A stretch of DNA of 64,000 bases, taken from positions 3,504 to 67,503 of the forward strand of contig QWJG01000003.1 in NCBI GenBank assembly GCA_009391845.1, read 5' to 3'. The position numbers and the translations under genes are program-made. The DNA comes from Chloroflexota bacterium. Its GTDB lineage: Bacteria; Chloroflexota; Dehalococcoidia; UBA2979. Positions 8,485-15,594 of the stretch are shown in pieces (the first letter of the stretch is position 1; every line of letters starts with the position of its first letter). Below the pieces are notes generated by a model. It did no database searches. It saw only the letters and a program-made list of their open reading frames with translations, and was not told where the DNA came from.

Positions 8485-9018
8485 GTGCTGTTCAACGTGG
8501 TGACGCTGTTGCAGGAGCACCTGGGAAGTTCGCGCGACCTCGAGCTGGTTGCCGAGCCGGTCAGCCTGCCCGCGGACGGGTACCAACGGGTGGTGGACGG
8601 CACGATCCGGCTGATGCGGACGGAGCGCGGGGTACTGGTGAACGCGCGGCTGGGGCTGGTGGTGCCGCTGCAGTGCGCCCGCTGCCTGGAGCCGTTCAGC
8701 GAACAGATCACGATGGAGTTCGACGAGGAGTACGTGTTGTCGGCTCCACATCCCGTGACGGGGCGGCGGGTGGAGCATGACGAGGCGGACTTCCTGATCG
8801 ATGATCACTGGCACCTCGACCTCAGCGAGGCAGTACGGCAGTATGAACAGTCGGCCGTGCCGCTGATTGCGCTCTGCCGTGCTGATTGTCCCGGGTTCGC
8901 CGCTGTAACCCCAGCGGCTCCGCCCACATCTGATGCCGCCGACCGACGTTGGTCGGCGCTGAGCGGGCTGGCCGCACGATTGCACGAGGAGGAATCCGAT
9001 GGCGCTCCCGAAGCGTAG
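8485..9018 (+). CDS. yceD: DUF177/YceD family protein
   Basis: A 177-residue protein of the DUF177 family that sits before rpmF in many bacteria and is linked to 23S rRNA accumulation. The CARCLEPF motif (about residues 65-72) is the first Cys pair. A later C-x3-C remains (LCRADC), but the second knuckle normally reading CPxCG is absent: the sequence instead runs GFAAVTPAAPPTSDAAD. The GTG at 8485 follows GGAGG by 6 bases. The last 20 bases overlap rpmF. The loss of zinc-type cysteines parallels the loss in bL32 next door. Confidence 0.8.
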   Translation: MLFNVVTLLQEHLGSSRDLELVAEPVSLPADGYQRVVDGTIRLMRTERGVLVNARLGLVVPLQCARCLEPFSEQITMEFDEEYVLSAPHPVTGRRVEHDEADFLIDDHWHLDLSEAVRQYEQSAVPLIALCRADCPGFAAVTPAAPPTSDAADRRWSALSGLAARLHEEESDGAPEA

Positions 9019-9190
9019 AACGCCGAAGTCCAAGCGCAATTCGCGCCGTAGTCACGATCGGATCCAGATCCCCCAGCTCATTCGCGATCGCGCGACTGGT
9101 GGCTGGAAGGTGAACCACACGGCCGGCGGCGCGCGCGACCGCAAGGGCCGTCCGATCGACGATGACCTTGATGTGGGCGGCGCCGACTAG
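8999..9190 (+). CDS. rpmF: 50S ribosomal protein bL32, cysteine-free variant
   Basis: A 63-residue ribosomal protein. The N-terminus MALPKRRTPKSKRNSRRSHD is typical bL32, and the downstream part keeps a GRPID-like end. The usual CPxCG...CPxCGxY zinc ribbon is replaced by a segment without a single cysteine (IRDRATGGWKVNHTAGGARD). This looks like a C-minus form as known for several ribosomal proteins, not a truncation. AGGAGGAA precedes the ATG at 8999. The start lies 20 bases inside yceD. Confidence 0.85.
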   Translation: MALPKRRTPKSKRNSRRSHDRIQIPQLIRDRATGGWKVNHTAGGARDRKGRPIDDDLDVGGAD

Positions 9191-9249
9191 GCCGCCACAC
9201 ACCGATCTCCGAACCCGCCGCACACTCCCCCGAGCCCGAGGCGCCCGCC

Positions 9250-10218
9250 ATGCCTGACGTACCGATCGGCGATCTTCCGGTCGATCCCACGGTTGCGTGG
9301 GTCTTTCCCGGCCAGGGCGCGCAGCATGTGGGGATGGGCGCCGATCTGGCGGACACCTCCGCCACGGCGCGCGCAGTGTTTACCGCCGCCGACATGGCGC
9401 TGGACATGTCACTCTCCCGGATCTGCTTCGAAGGTCCCGAGGACGAGCTGACGCGCACGATCAACACGCAGCCGGCAATCGTGACGCATTCGATCGCGGC
9501 GCTCTCGGCGGCCCTCGAGGCTGGCGTGATCACGGCGCGGCCGGCGTTCGTGGCCGGGCACTCGCTGGGCGAGTACGCGGCACTGATCGCGGCGGGCGCG
9601 GTGGGGTTCGACGACGGCGTGCGGCTGGTGCGCGAGCGCGGACGACTGATGCAGGTGGCCTGTGACGTGACGGCGAGCACGATGGCCGCGGTGCTGGGCA
9701 TGGACGAAGAGCTGCTGACCGAGATCTGCATGGCGCACAGCGCCGCGGTCTGCAACGTGAACGCCCCGGGGAACATCACGATCGGCGGCACGATTGAGGC
9801 CGTCGCGGCGGCCTCGGACGCGGCGATCGAGGCTGGCGCAACACGGGTGGTTCCGTTGTCCGTCTCCGGCGCCTTCCACACGCCGCTGATGCAGTCCGCG
9901 GCCGATGGACTGCGCGTCGCGCTGAACGGCGTGACGTTCCAGGAGCCACGGACGCCGGTGATCTCGAACGTCTCCGCGACACCGCTGGGCAGCGCGGCGG
10001 ATATCGCCGACGAACTGGTCAGCCAGGTGACGAGCGCGGTGCTGTGGGCGGCCTCGGTGCAGCGAATGCAGGAAGCCGGCGTGACGACGCTGATCGAGTT
10101 TGGCCCCGGGCGGGTGCTGAGCGGATTGGCGCGGCGGATCGATCGTGACCTGAAGACGATTACCATCGGATCCGCGGCCGATCTGACCGCCGATGTAGCC
10201 GGGGGAGCCGAGGGATGA
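9250..10218 (+). CDS. fabD: Malonyl-CoA:ACP transacylase FabD
   Basis: A 322-residue cytoplasmic enzyme that loads malonate onto acyl carrier protein for fatty acid synthesis. It shows the oxyanion-hole loop FPGQGAQ (about residues 18-24), nucleophile elbow GHSLGEYAAL (Ser about residue 105) and the histidine motif SGAFHTPLM. It is followed with an ATGA overlap by fabG. The plsX and fabH genes often found in this cluster are absent here. Confidence 0.94.
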   Translation: MPDVPIGDLPVDPTVAWVFPGQGAQHVGMGADLADTSATARAVFTAADMALDMSLSRICFEGPEDELTRTINTQPAIVTHSIAALSAALEAGVITARPAFVAGHSLGEYAALIAAGAVGFDDGVRLVRERGRLMQVACDVTASTMAAVLGMDEELLTEICMAHSAAVCNVNAPGNITIGGTIEAVAAASDAAIEAGATRVVPLSVSGAFHTPLMQSAADGLRVALNGVTFQEPRTPVISNVSATPLGSAADIADELVSQVTSAVLWAASVQRMQEAGVTTLIEFGPGRVLSGLARRIDRDLKTITIGSAADLTADVAGGAEG

Positions 10219-10985
10219 GCGAAGACGACAAGGATCCGCGGTCACTGCGCGGCCGTTCCGCGCTGGTGACGGGCGGCGGGCGCGGCATCGGGCGCGCGAT
10301 CGCCACCGAGCTGGCGCGCGCCGGCGCGAATGTGCTGATCACCTACCGCGCGAACTCCGCGCTGGCGGAGGCCGCGGCGCACGAGATACGCGCCTTCGGC
10401 GTCGGTTGCCAGATCTGTCAGGCGGACGTGCGCGAAGGCGGGGACCTGGACCGCGCCGTGAAGGAATGCCAGCAGGCATTCGGCGGCATCGACATCCTGG
10501 TGAACAACGCGGGGATGACGAGCGACAACCTCGTGATGCGGATGTCCGAGGCGGCCTGGGACGACGTGCTGAACACCAACCTGCGGGGCACGTTCCTGGC
10601 AACGAAGGCAGCGCTGCGCCCAATGGTGCGCGCGCGCTGGGGCCGGATCATCAACATCACCTCGGTGGTTGGGGTGTCCGGCAACGCCGGGCAGGCGAAC
10701 TACGCGGCAGCGAAGGCGGGCATCATCGGCTTCACGCGATCGGTCGCCCTCGAGGTGGCTTCGCGCGGCATCACGGTGAACGCGGTGGCGCCGGGGTTCG
10801 TGGAAACGGACATGACGGCGGGCCTGTCGGACGAGCAGAAAGGGCTGATCAAGGGCCGGATCCCGATGGACCGGTACGCCGAGCCGAGCGAAATCGCGCC
10901 GATCGTCGCCTTCCTGGCGTCGGATGCGGCGGCATACATCACAGGCCAGACGATCAACGTCGATGGTGGCCTGGTGATGACGTAG
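10215..10985 (+). CDS. fabG: 3-oxoacyl-ACP reductase FabG
   Basis: A 256-residue short-chain dehydrogenase that reduces 3-oxoacyl-ACP with NADPH. It shows the cofactor loop TGGGRGIGRAIA (about residues 17-28), NNAG in DILVNNAGMT, the catalytic Ser-Tyr-Lys set in ITSVVGVSGNAGQANYAAAK, and the C-terminal GQTINVDGGLVMT. The ATG overlaps the fabD TGA. It is followed after 11 bases by nusB. Confidence 0.93.
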   Translation: MSEDDKDPRSLRGRSALVTGGGRGIGRAIATELARAGANVLITYRANSALAEAAAHEIRAFGVGCQICQADVREGGDLDRAVKECQQAFGGIDILVNNAGMTSDNLVMRMSEAAWDDVLNTNLRGTFLATKAALRPMVRARWGRIINITSVVGVSGNAGQANYAAAKAGIIGFTRSVALEVASRGITVNAVAPGFVETDMTAGLSDEQKGLIKGRIPMDRYAEPSEIAPIVAFLASDAAAYITGQTINVDGGLVMT

Positions 10986-10996
10986 GGGGCGGCGAT

Positions 10997-11449
10997 ATGT
11001 CCTCGAGTTCCCGCCGCAGTTCGCGGATCCTGGCGTTCCAGGTGCTGTTCGAAGGCGAGCAGCACGTGCACCCGATCGCCGAGGCGCTGGCGCGCCGGCT
11101 GGACGATTCCGACCTCGATGCTGATGCGCGCGGATTCGCGCGCTCGCTGGTCGAGGGCGTGGAGGAGCACCGCGAGACGATCGACGAGGTGATCTCGCGT
11201 CACGCTCCCGCGTTTCCACTCAGCGAGATGGCACCCGTTGATCGCAACGTGCTTCGCCTTGCAATCTACGAAGTGCTCTTTGATAATCGCGGCGCTCCGC
11301 TCCGGGTTGCGATCAATGAAGCTGTTGAGATCGCCAAAGGGTACGGATCTGAGTCGTCGGGGCGATTCGTGAATGGAGTCCTCGGGGCGGTTGCGCTCGA
11401 GGCAGCTGAGCGCAATGAATCGGCGAACCATGGAAGCGCGCCTTCGTAG
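10997..11449 (+). CDS. nusB: Transcription antitermination factor NusB
   Basis: A 150-residue all-helical protein that, with S10, binds boxA RNA in rRNA antitermination. The N-terminus SSRRSSRILAFQVLFEGE and the C-terminal signature DRNVLRLAIYEVLF...PLRVAINEAVEIAKGYGSE are diagnostic. The ATG at 10997 places it 11 bases after fabG. Its position inside a fatty acid cluster, between fabG and acpP, is unusual. Confidence 0.93.
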   Translation: MSSSSRRSSRILAFQVLFEGEQHVHPIAEALARRLDDSDLDADARGFARSLVEGVEEHRETIDEVISRHAPAFPLSEMAPVDRNVLRLAIYEVLFDNRGAPLRVAINEAVEIAKGYGSESSGRFVNGVLGAVALEAAERNESANHGSAPS

Positions 11450-11485
11450 CGCGTTCTTGGTTTCGCTGGCGGGAAGGACGACGTA

Positions 11486-11740
11486 GTGGCCACTGTTTAC
11501 GAGCGAATTCGCGGTTTGATCGTCGAGCAGCTTGGGGTCGATGAGGACGAGGTGACGCTGAGTGCGTCGTTCGTCGATGACCTCAACGCAGACTCGCTCG
11601 ATCTGGTCGAACTGATCATGTCGATGGAAGAAGAATTCGGTGGCGACGTCGAGGGACTTGAGATCTCCGATGAGGACGCCGAAAAGATCCAGTCCGTGCA
11701 GGACGCGGTCGACTTCCTCAAGGACGCGGGCATCGAATAA
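11486..11740 (+). CDS. acpP: Acyl carrier protein
   Basis: An 84-residue acidic carrier of growing acyl chains. The phosphopantetheine attachment motif is [14 protein letters not shown], with Ser at about residue 37. The flanking helices and acidic composition are typical. The start is GTG at 11486, with an AAGGA Shine-Dalgarno about 9 bases upstream. A stem-loop at 11771-11799 follows and may end the yceD-to-acpP transcript. Confidence 0.95.
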   Translation: MATVYERIRGLIVEQLGVDEDEVTLSASFVDDLNADSLDLVELIMSMEEEFGGDVEGLEISDEDAEKIQSVQDAVDFLKDAGIE

Positions 11741-11770
11741 GCCCGTTCCCCCACCCGCGGCGCCATCCAC

Positions 11771-11799
11771 CAGCGGGCAGTCCATTGGGCTGCCCGCTG
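11771..11799 (+). terminator. Stem-loop after acpP
   Basis: A 10-bp perfect stem (11771-11780 with 11790-11799) with a 9-base loop. It lacks a T-run, so it may be a weak terminator or an mRNA 3' end. It separates the fatty acid genes from tatA. Confidence 0.45.
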
Positions 11800-11801
11800 C
11801 G

Positions 11802-11807
11802 TATCAT
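11802..11807 (+). promoter_or_regulatory. Candidate -10 element (TATCAT) of tatA, near-leaderless
   Basis: TATCAT ends 8 bases before the tatA ATG, and no Shine-Dalgarno is present between them, which suits a leaderless or near-leaderless transcript. Confidence 0.45.
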
Positions 11808-11815
11808 GTAACAAG

Positions 11816-12217
11816 ATGAGTTTGTTCGGCGTCGGAGCAGGCGAAGCCTTGGTCGTGCTGGTGCTGGCCCTGATTGTGGTCGGCCCCCAGCGCTTTCCTG
11901 AGATCGCTCGACAGGGTGGTCGCTGGTACCGGTTGGCGCGCCAATACAGCAACGAGGTCATGAAGGACGTGCGTGCGGCGGTCGAAGAGATCGAGCAGGA
12001 GATCACCGAAGAGACCGGCGATCTCCGGTCGCTGACCTCGATCCGCGAAGACCTGCGGGCGATTCGCGACGATCTGGACACCGTAGGTACCGAGTCCGCC
12101 GCGGACGCCAAACAGGCGATGACCGATAGCGCGACGGCCGCGAGCACGAATGGCACCGAATCAACCGCGACGCGAGACCCCTCGGTGCGTCCGTCGCGCC
12201 GAGCCGAAGACAGCTAG
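11816..12217 (+). CDS. tatA: Twin-arginine translocase subunit TatA/TatB
   Basis: A 133-residue membrane protein with one N-terminal transmembrane helix (about residues 8-22, EALVVLVLALIVVGP), the hinge QRFPEIARQGGR, an amphipathic helix and a hydrophilic Thr/Ser-rich tail. This is the general TatA/TatB plan. The longish acidic helical region (about 40-90) is TatB-like, but with only one gene next to tatC the TatA/TatB split is unclear. Forms the folded-protein export channel with TatC. Confidence 0.88.
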   Translation: MSLFGVGAGEALVVLVLALIVVGPQRFPEIARQGGRWYRLARQYSNEVMKDVRAAVEEIEQEITEETGDLRSLTSIREDLRAIRDDLDTVGTESAADAKQAMTDSATAASTNGTESTATRDPSVRPSRRAEDS

Positions 12218-12229
12218 CGGAGCGCGCTG

Positions 12230-13012
12230 GTGACCTCGACGACCGCCCCGCCGCAGGTGCAGCCCGAGCCGGAGCCCGAAACGGAGCGCGTCGAGGGCGG
12301 CGAGATGACGCTGCTCGAGCACCTCTTCGAGCTGCGTAGCCGGATCACGTGGTCAGCGGCGGCCGTGGTGGTTGGGATGCTGCCGTTCTTCGTACCGAGC
12401 ATCGGACTGCGGGCGATCGACTTCCTGCTGGAGCCGGCGATGCAGCAGAACCCGGATTTCCGGGCGCAGGCGATCTCGCCGATGGAGAACATCGTCACGT
12501 ACTTCCGGATCGCGCTCCTCGGAGGGATCGCACTCGGGATGCCGATGCTGATCTACCAGGCGTTGCGCTTCGTAACGCCGGCGCTGACGCCGCAAGAGAA
12601 GCGCTGGGTGCTGCCGGTGGTGATCGGCGCGTCGCTCTCGTTCGGGCTGGGGTTGGTGTTCGGGTACCTCGTGGTGTTGCCGACGGCGTACGGCTTCCTC
12701 TTCAGCTTCGGCCAAGACTTCGCGGAGATCGCGCCGACGATCAGCAGCTACATGGACCTGACGACGCGGCTACTGCTGGTGATGGGGGTGGTGTTCGAGA
12801 CGCCGATCGTCATTATGGGCCTCGCGAAGTTCGGGGTAGTCAGCGCGAAGAAGTTGCTGGGCTGGTGGCGCTGGGCCCTCGTGGGATCGTTCGTGATCTC
12901 GGCGATTGCGACACCGACGCCCGATCCGATCACGCAGACGCTGGTCGGCGGCCCGATGTTCTTCCTCTACATGTTCGGAATCGTGCTCGCGTGGTTCGTC
13001 AGACGAGAATGA
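12230..13012 (+). CDS. tatC: Sec-independent translocase protein TatC
   Basis: A 260-residue polytopic membrane protein that recognises twin-arginine signal peptides. It shows the N-terminal motif MTLLEHLFELRSRI (about residues 26-39), an F(x)PLLE-like loop region, and six hydrophobic segments including GLGLVFGYLVVLPTAYGFL and LLLVMGVVFETPIVIMGL. It ends VISAIATPTPDPITQTL...FGIVLAWF, as in the family. Start GTG at 12230, 12 bases after tatA. A proline- and glutamate-rich N-terminal extension of about 25 residues precedes the conserved part. Confidence 0.93.
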   Translation: MTSTTAPPQVQPEPEPETERVEGGEMTLLEHLFELRSRITWSAAAVVVGMLPFFVPSIGLRAIDFLLEPAMQQNPDFRAQAISPMENIVTYFRIALLGGIALGMPMLIYQALRFVTPALTPQEKRWVLPVVIGASLSFGLGLVFGYLVVLPTAYGFLFSFGQDFAEIAPTISSYMDLTTRLLLVMGVVFETPIVIMGLAKFGVVSAKKLLGWWRWALVGSFVISAIATPTPDPITQTLVGGPMFFLYMFGIVLAWFVRRE

Positions 13013-13141
13013 TCACGCGTATACGCACGTTGGTGTGATCGCGGTGAGAATGCTACTGTTACAGGGTCCCAGCGAACCCGGTCACCCCGGTACTATCGAG
13101 GTGACGCACTGGCACGCTCCCCGCCGCCGCGGAGGTGGAGC

Positions 13142-13792
13142 ATGGCGATTCAGGCCCGCGATCGCTCGTCCGAGACGCCGATGACGGAGTCCGGACCGAT
13201 GGCGAACGCGCCGGCGGCGCTGCGACCGTTGTATGAGGTCGACGAGGAGTTGCGCCCGCTCTATGAATCGATCGCCGATTGCCCGAACTGCGTGCTGGCG
13301 CGCAACCGCTCGCGAACCGTACCCGGTTCCGGGCCGGTTTCGGCTGATTTGATGTTCGTGGGTGAGGCGCCGGGGCAGCGTGAGGACGAGCTGGGGCTCC
13401 CCTTCGTGGGACGGTCCGGGCAGTTCCTCGATCAGTTGCTGGGCGGGATCAACCTGACGCGCTCTGACGTTTATGTCACTAATGTGGTGAAGTGCCGCCC
13501 ACCCGCGAACCGCGATCCCGAGCCCGTGGAGATCGCCACCTGCGGCGACTTCCTGGAAGAGCAACTGCGCCGCGTGAACCCGAAGGTGATTGCCACCCTC
13601 GGTCGGTTTTCGATGGCGCGGTGGTTTCCGGACGCGCGGATCAGCCAGATCCATGGCCAGGTGAAACGCGCCGACGACCGTTATGTCATTCCGATGTACC
13701 ATCCCGCAGCCGCGCTGCGGAACGGCAGCCTGCGCGAGGTCATGCATGCCGACTTCGCGAAGATTCCCGAGCTGCTACAAGGAGCGCCGTGA
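13142..13792 (+). CDS. Type 4/5-like uracil-DNA glycosylase (Fe-S)
   Basis: A 216-residue glycosylase that excises uracil from DNA. Motif 1 is FVGEAPGQREDELGLPFVG (about residues 76-94) and the late motif is MYHPAAALRN (about 190-199). Cysteines in DCPNCVLA, VVKCRPPANRDP and IATCGDF match the 4Fe-4S ligands of type 4 enzymes. The ATG at 13142 follows GGAGGTGG; the in-frame ATGs at about residues 14 and 20 are alternative starts. The next gene is RNase J, 58 bases on. Confidence 0.88.
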   Translation: MAIQARDRSSETPMTESGPMANAPAALRPLYEVDEELRPLYESIADCPNCVLARNRSRTVPGSGPVSADLMFVGEAPGQREDELGLPFVGRSGQFLDQLLGGINLTRSDVYVTNVVKCRPPANRDPEPVEIATCGDFLEEQLRRVNPKVIATLGRFSMARWFPDARISQIHGQVKRADDRYVIPMYHPAAALRNGSLREVMHADFAKIPELLQGAP

Positions 13793-13850
13793 ACCCCTCA
13801 ATCGCTATCTCTGCTTTTCCGGTCGCTGACCGCCGTCCGGGAGGCGCACT

Positions 13851-15518
13851 GTGACGTCGGCCGCCTCCGGCGAGGCGCTGCGGGTGATCCCGTTCGGCGG
13901 CCTGCGCGACATTGGTCGCAACATGATGCTGTACGAATACGGCGATGATGCGATCGCCGTGGACTGCGGCCTGATGTTCCCCGACGACGAGCACCTGGGC
14001 GTCGACATCATCATCCAGGACTACAGCTACCTCCGTGAGAATCCGGATCTGCTGAAGGCGCTGTTCATCACGCACGGCCACGAGGATCACATTGGCGCGG
14101 CGGTGTTTCTGCTCAAGGAATTCCCGGTGCCGGTGTTCTGCACGCGGCTGACCCGGGGCCTGCTGCAGGTCAAGCTGCGTGACCACAAGCTCCAGGACGC
14201 CATCGACATCCAGGTGGTCGAACCGGGGCAGTCGATCTCGATTGGCGACTTTTCCGTCGAGTTCTTCTCGGTGTCGCACTCGATTCCGGACTCCGCCGGG
14301 ATGATTATCGACACGCCGCTGGGGTCCGTGGTGCACACGGGCGACTTCAAGATCGACCACACCCCGGTGATGGGGCAGCACACGGACCTGACGCGACTGG
14401 CCGAGGTGGGTCGCGACGGCGCGCTGCTGCTCTGCGCGGACTCCACGTACGCCGAGGTCGAGGGCTACACGCCCTCGGAGCAGATCGTGGCGGAGCGGCT
14501 GGAGCACGCGATCGCGAACGCGCCGGGGCGCGTGATCGTGACGACGTTCGCCTCGTTGATTTCGCGCGTGCAGATGGTGCTGGACGCGGCGGTGAAGCAC
14601 GAGAAGCGGGTCTTCGTCACGGGCCGCTCGATGGTGAACAACGTGCAGATGGCACGTGACCTCGGGTACCTCGAGGCGCCCGATCAGGTGCTGATGTCGG
14701 TGCGCGAGATGCGATCGCATCCGCCGCACAAGACGGTGATCATCTGCACCGGGTCACAGGGCGAACCGAACGCGGCGCTGACGCGGATCGCGAACGGGTC
14801 GCACCAGCATCTAACGATCCAGGAGGACGACACGGTCGTGCTGTCCTCGAACCCGGTGCCCGGCAACGAGAAGTCGGTGTCGCGGAACATCAACCTGCTG
14901 TTCCAAGCGGGCGCGAACGTGATCTACAGCCGGATCGACGACGTCCACGTGCGCGGGCACGCGTCGCGCGAGGAATTGAAGATCATTCACCGGATCGTGC
15001 GGCCGAAGTACTTCGTGCCGATTCACGGCGAGTACCGGCACCTGGTGCTGCACGCGCAACTCGCGCTGCAACTGGGGATGCCGGCGGACAACGCGTTCGT
15101 TCTCGAGGATGGCGATGTCCTCGAGATCACGGACGACGACGCGGACATCGTGGATCAGATCTCGGCGGACTACATCTACGTCGACGGGCTGGGCGTGGGC
15201 GACATCGACCACGTCGTGCTGCGCGACCGCGCGCACCTCGCGACGGACGGGATGCTGGTGATCGTGGCAGCGGTCGACCGGCGCGACGGGACGTTGACCG
15301 GCCCGCCCGAGGTGATGTCGCACGGGTTCATCGGGCCGGACGACGAGGCGGAGATCTACGATGGCGCCCGTCGGATCGTGATCGATATGCTGGGTGGCGA
15401 GTCACGATCCGTGAACTGGCGCCAGCTTCACGACAACTTGAAGGACGATCTGGCGCGCTACCTGTATGAGCGCACCCACCGGCGGCCACTGGTGCTGCCG
15501 GTGATGTTGGAGGTTTGA
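13851..15518 (+). CDS. rnj: Ribonuclease J
   Basis: A 555-residue metallo-beta-lactamase/beta-CASP ribonuclease acting in mRNA decay and rRNA maturation, with 5'-3' exo- and endonuclease activity. It shows the metal motif THGHEDHIGA (about residues 75-84), HTGDFKID, the beta-CASP region with VFVTGRSM and TGSQGEPNAAL, and VPIHGEYRHL. The C-terminal domain runs from about 450. The GTG at 13851 is preceded by GGGAGG; the family N-terminus RVIPFGGLRDIGRNMM starts about ten residues later. Confidence 0.95.
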   Translation: MTSAASGEALRVIPFGGLRDIGRNMMLYEYGDDAIAVDCGLMFPDDEHLGVDIIIQDYSYLRENPDLLKALFITHGHEDHIGAAVFLLKEFPVPVFCTRLTRGLLQVKLRDHKLQDAIDIQVVEPGQSISIGDFSVEFFSVSHSIPDSAGMIIDTPLGSVVHTGDFKIDHTPVMGQHTDLTRLAEVGRDGALLLCADSTYAEVEGYTPSEQIVAERLEHAIANAPGRVIVTTFASLISRVQMVLDAAVKHEKRVFVTGRSMVNNVQMARDLGYLEAPDQVLMSVREMRSHPPHKTVIICTGSQGEPNAALTRIANGSHQHLTIQEDDTVVLSSNPVPGNEKSVSRNINLLFQAGANVIYSRIDDVHVRGHASREELKIIHRIVRPKYFVPIHGEYRHLVLHAQLALQLGMPADNAFVLEDGDVLEITDDDADIVDQISADYIYVDGLGVGDIDHVVLRDRAHLATDGMLVIVAAVDRRDGTLTGPPEVMSHGFIGPDDEAEIYDGARRIVIDMLGGESRSVNWRQLHDNLKDDLARYLYERTHRRPLVLPVMLEV

Positions 15519-15594
15519 GCTAGCAACACCGGGCAGGTGAAGCAAGAGACACCAGTGCGTTCGGAGGCGGGCCCGAACGTACGAGGAGAGCGCG

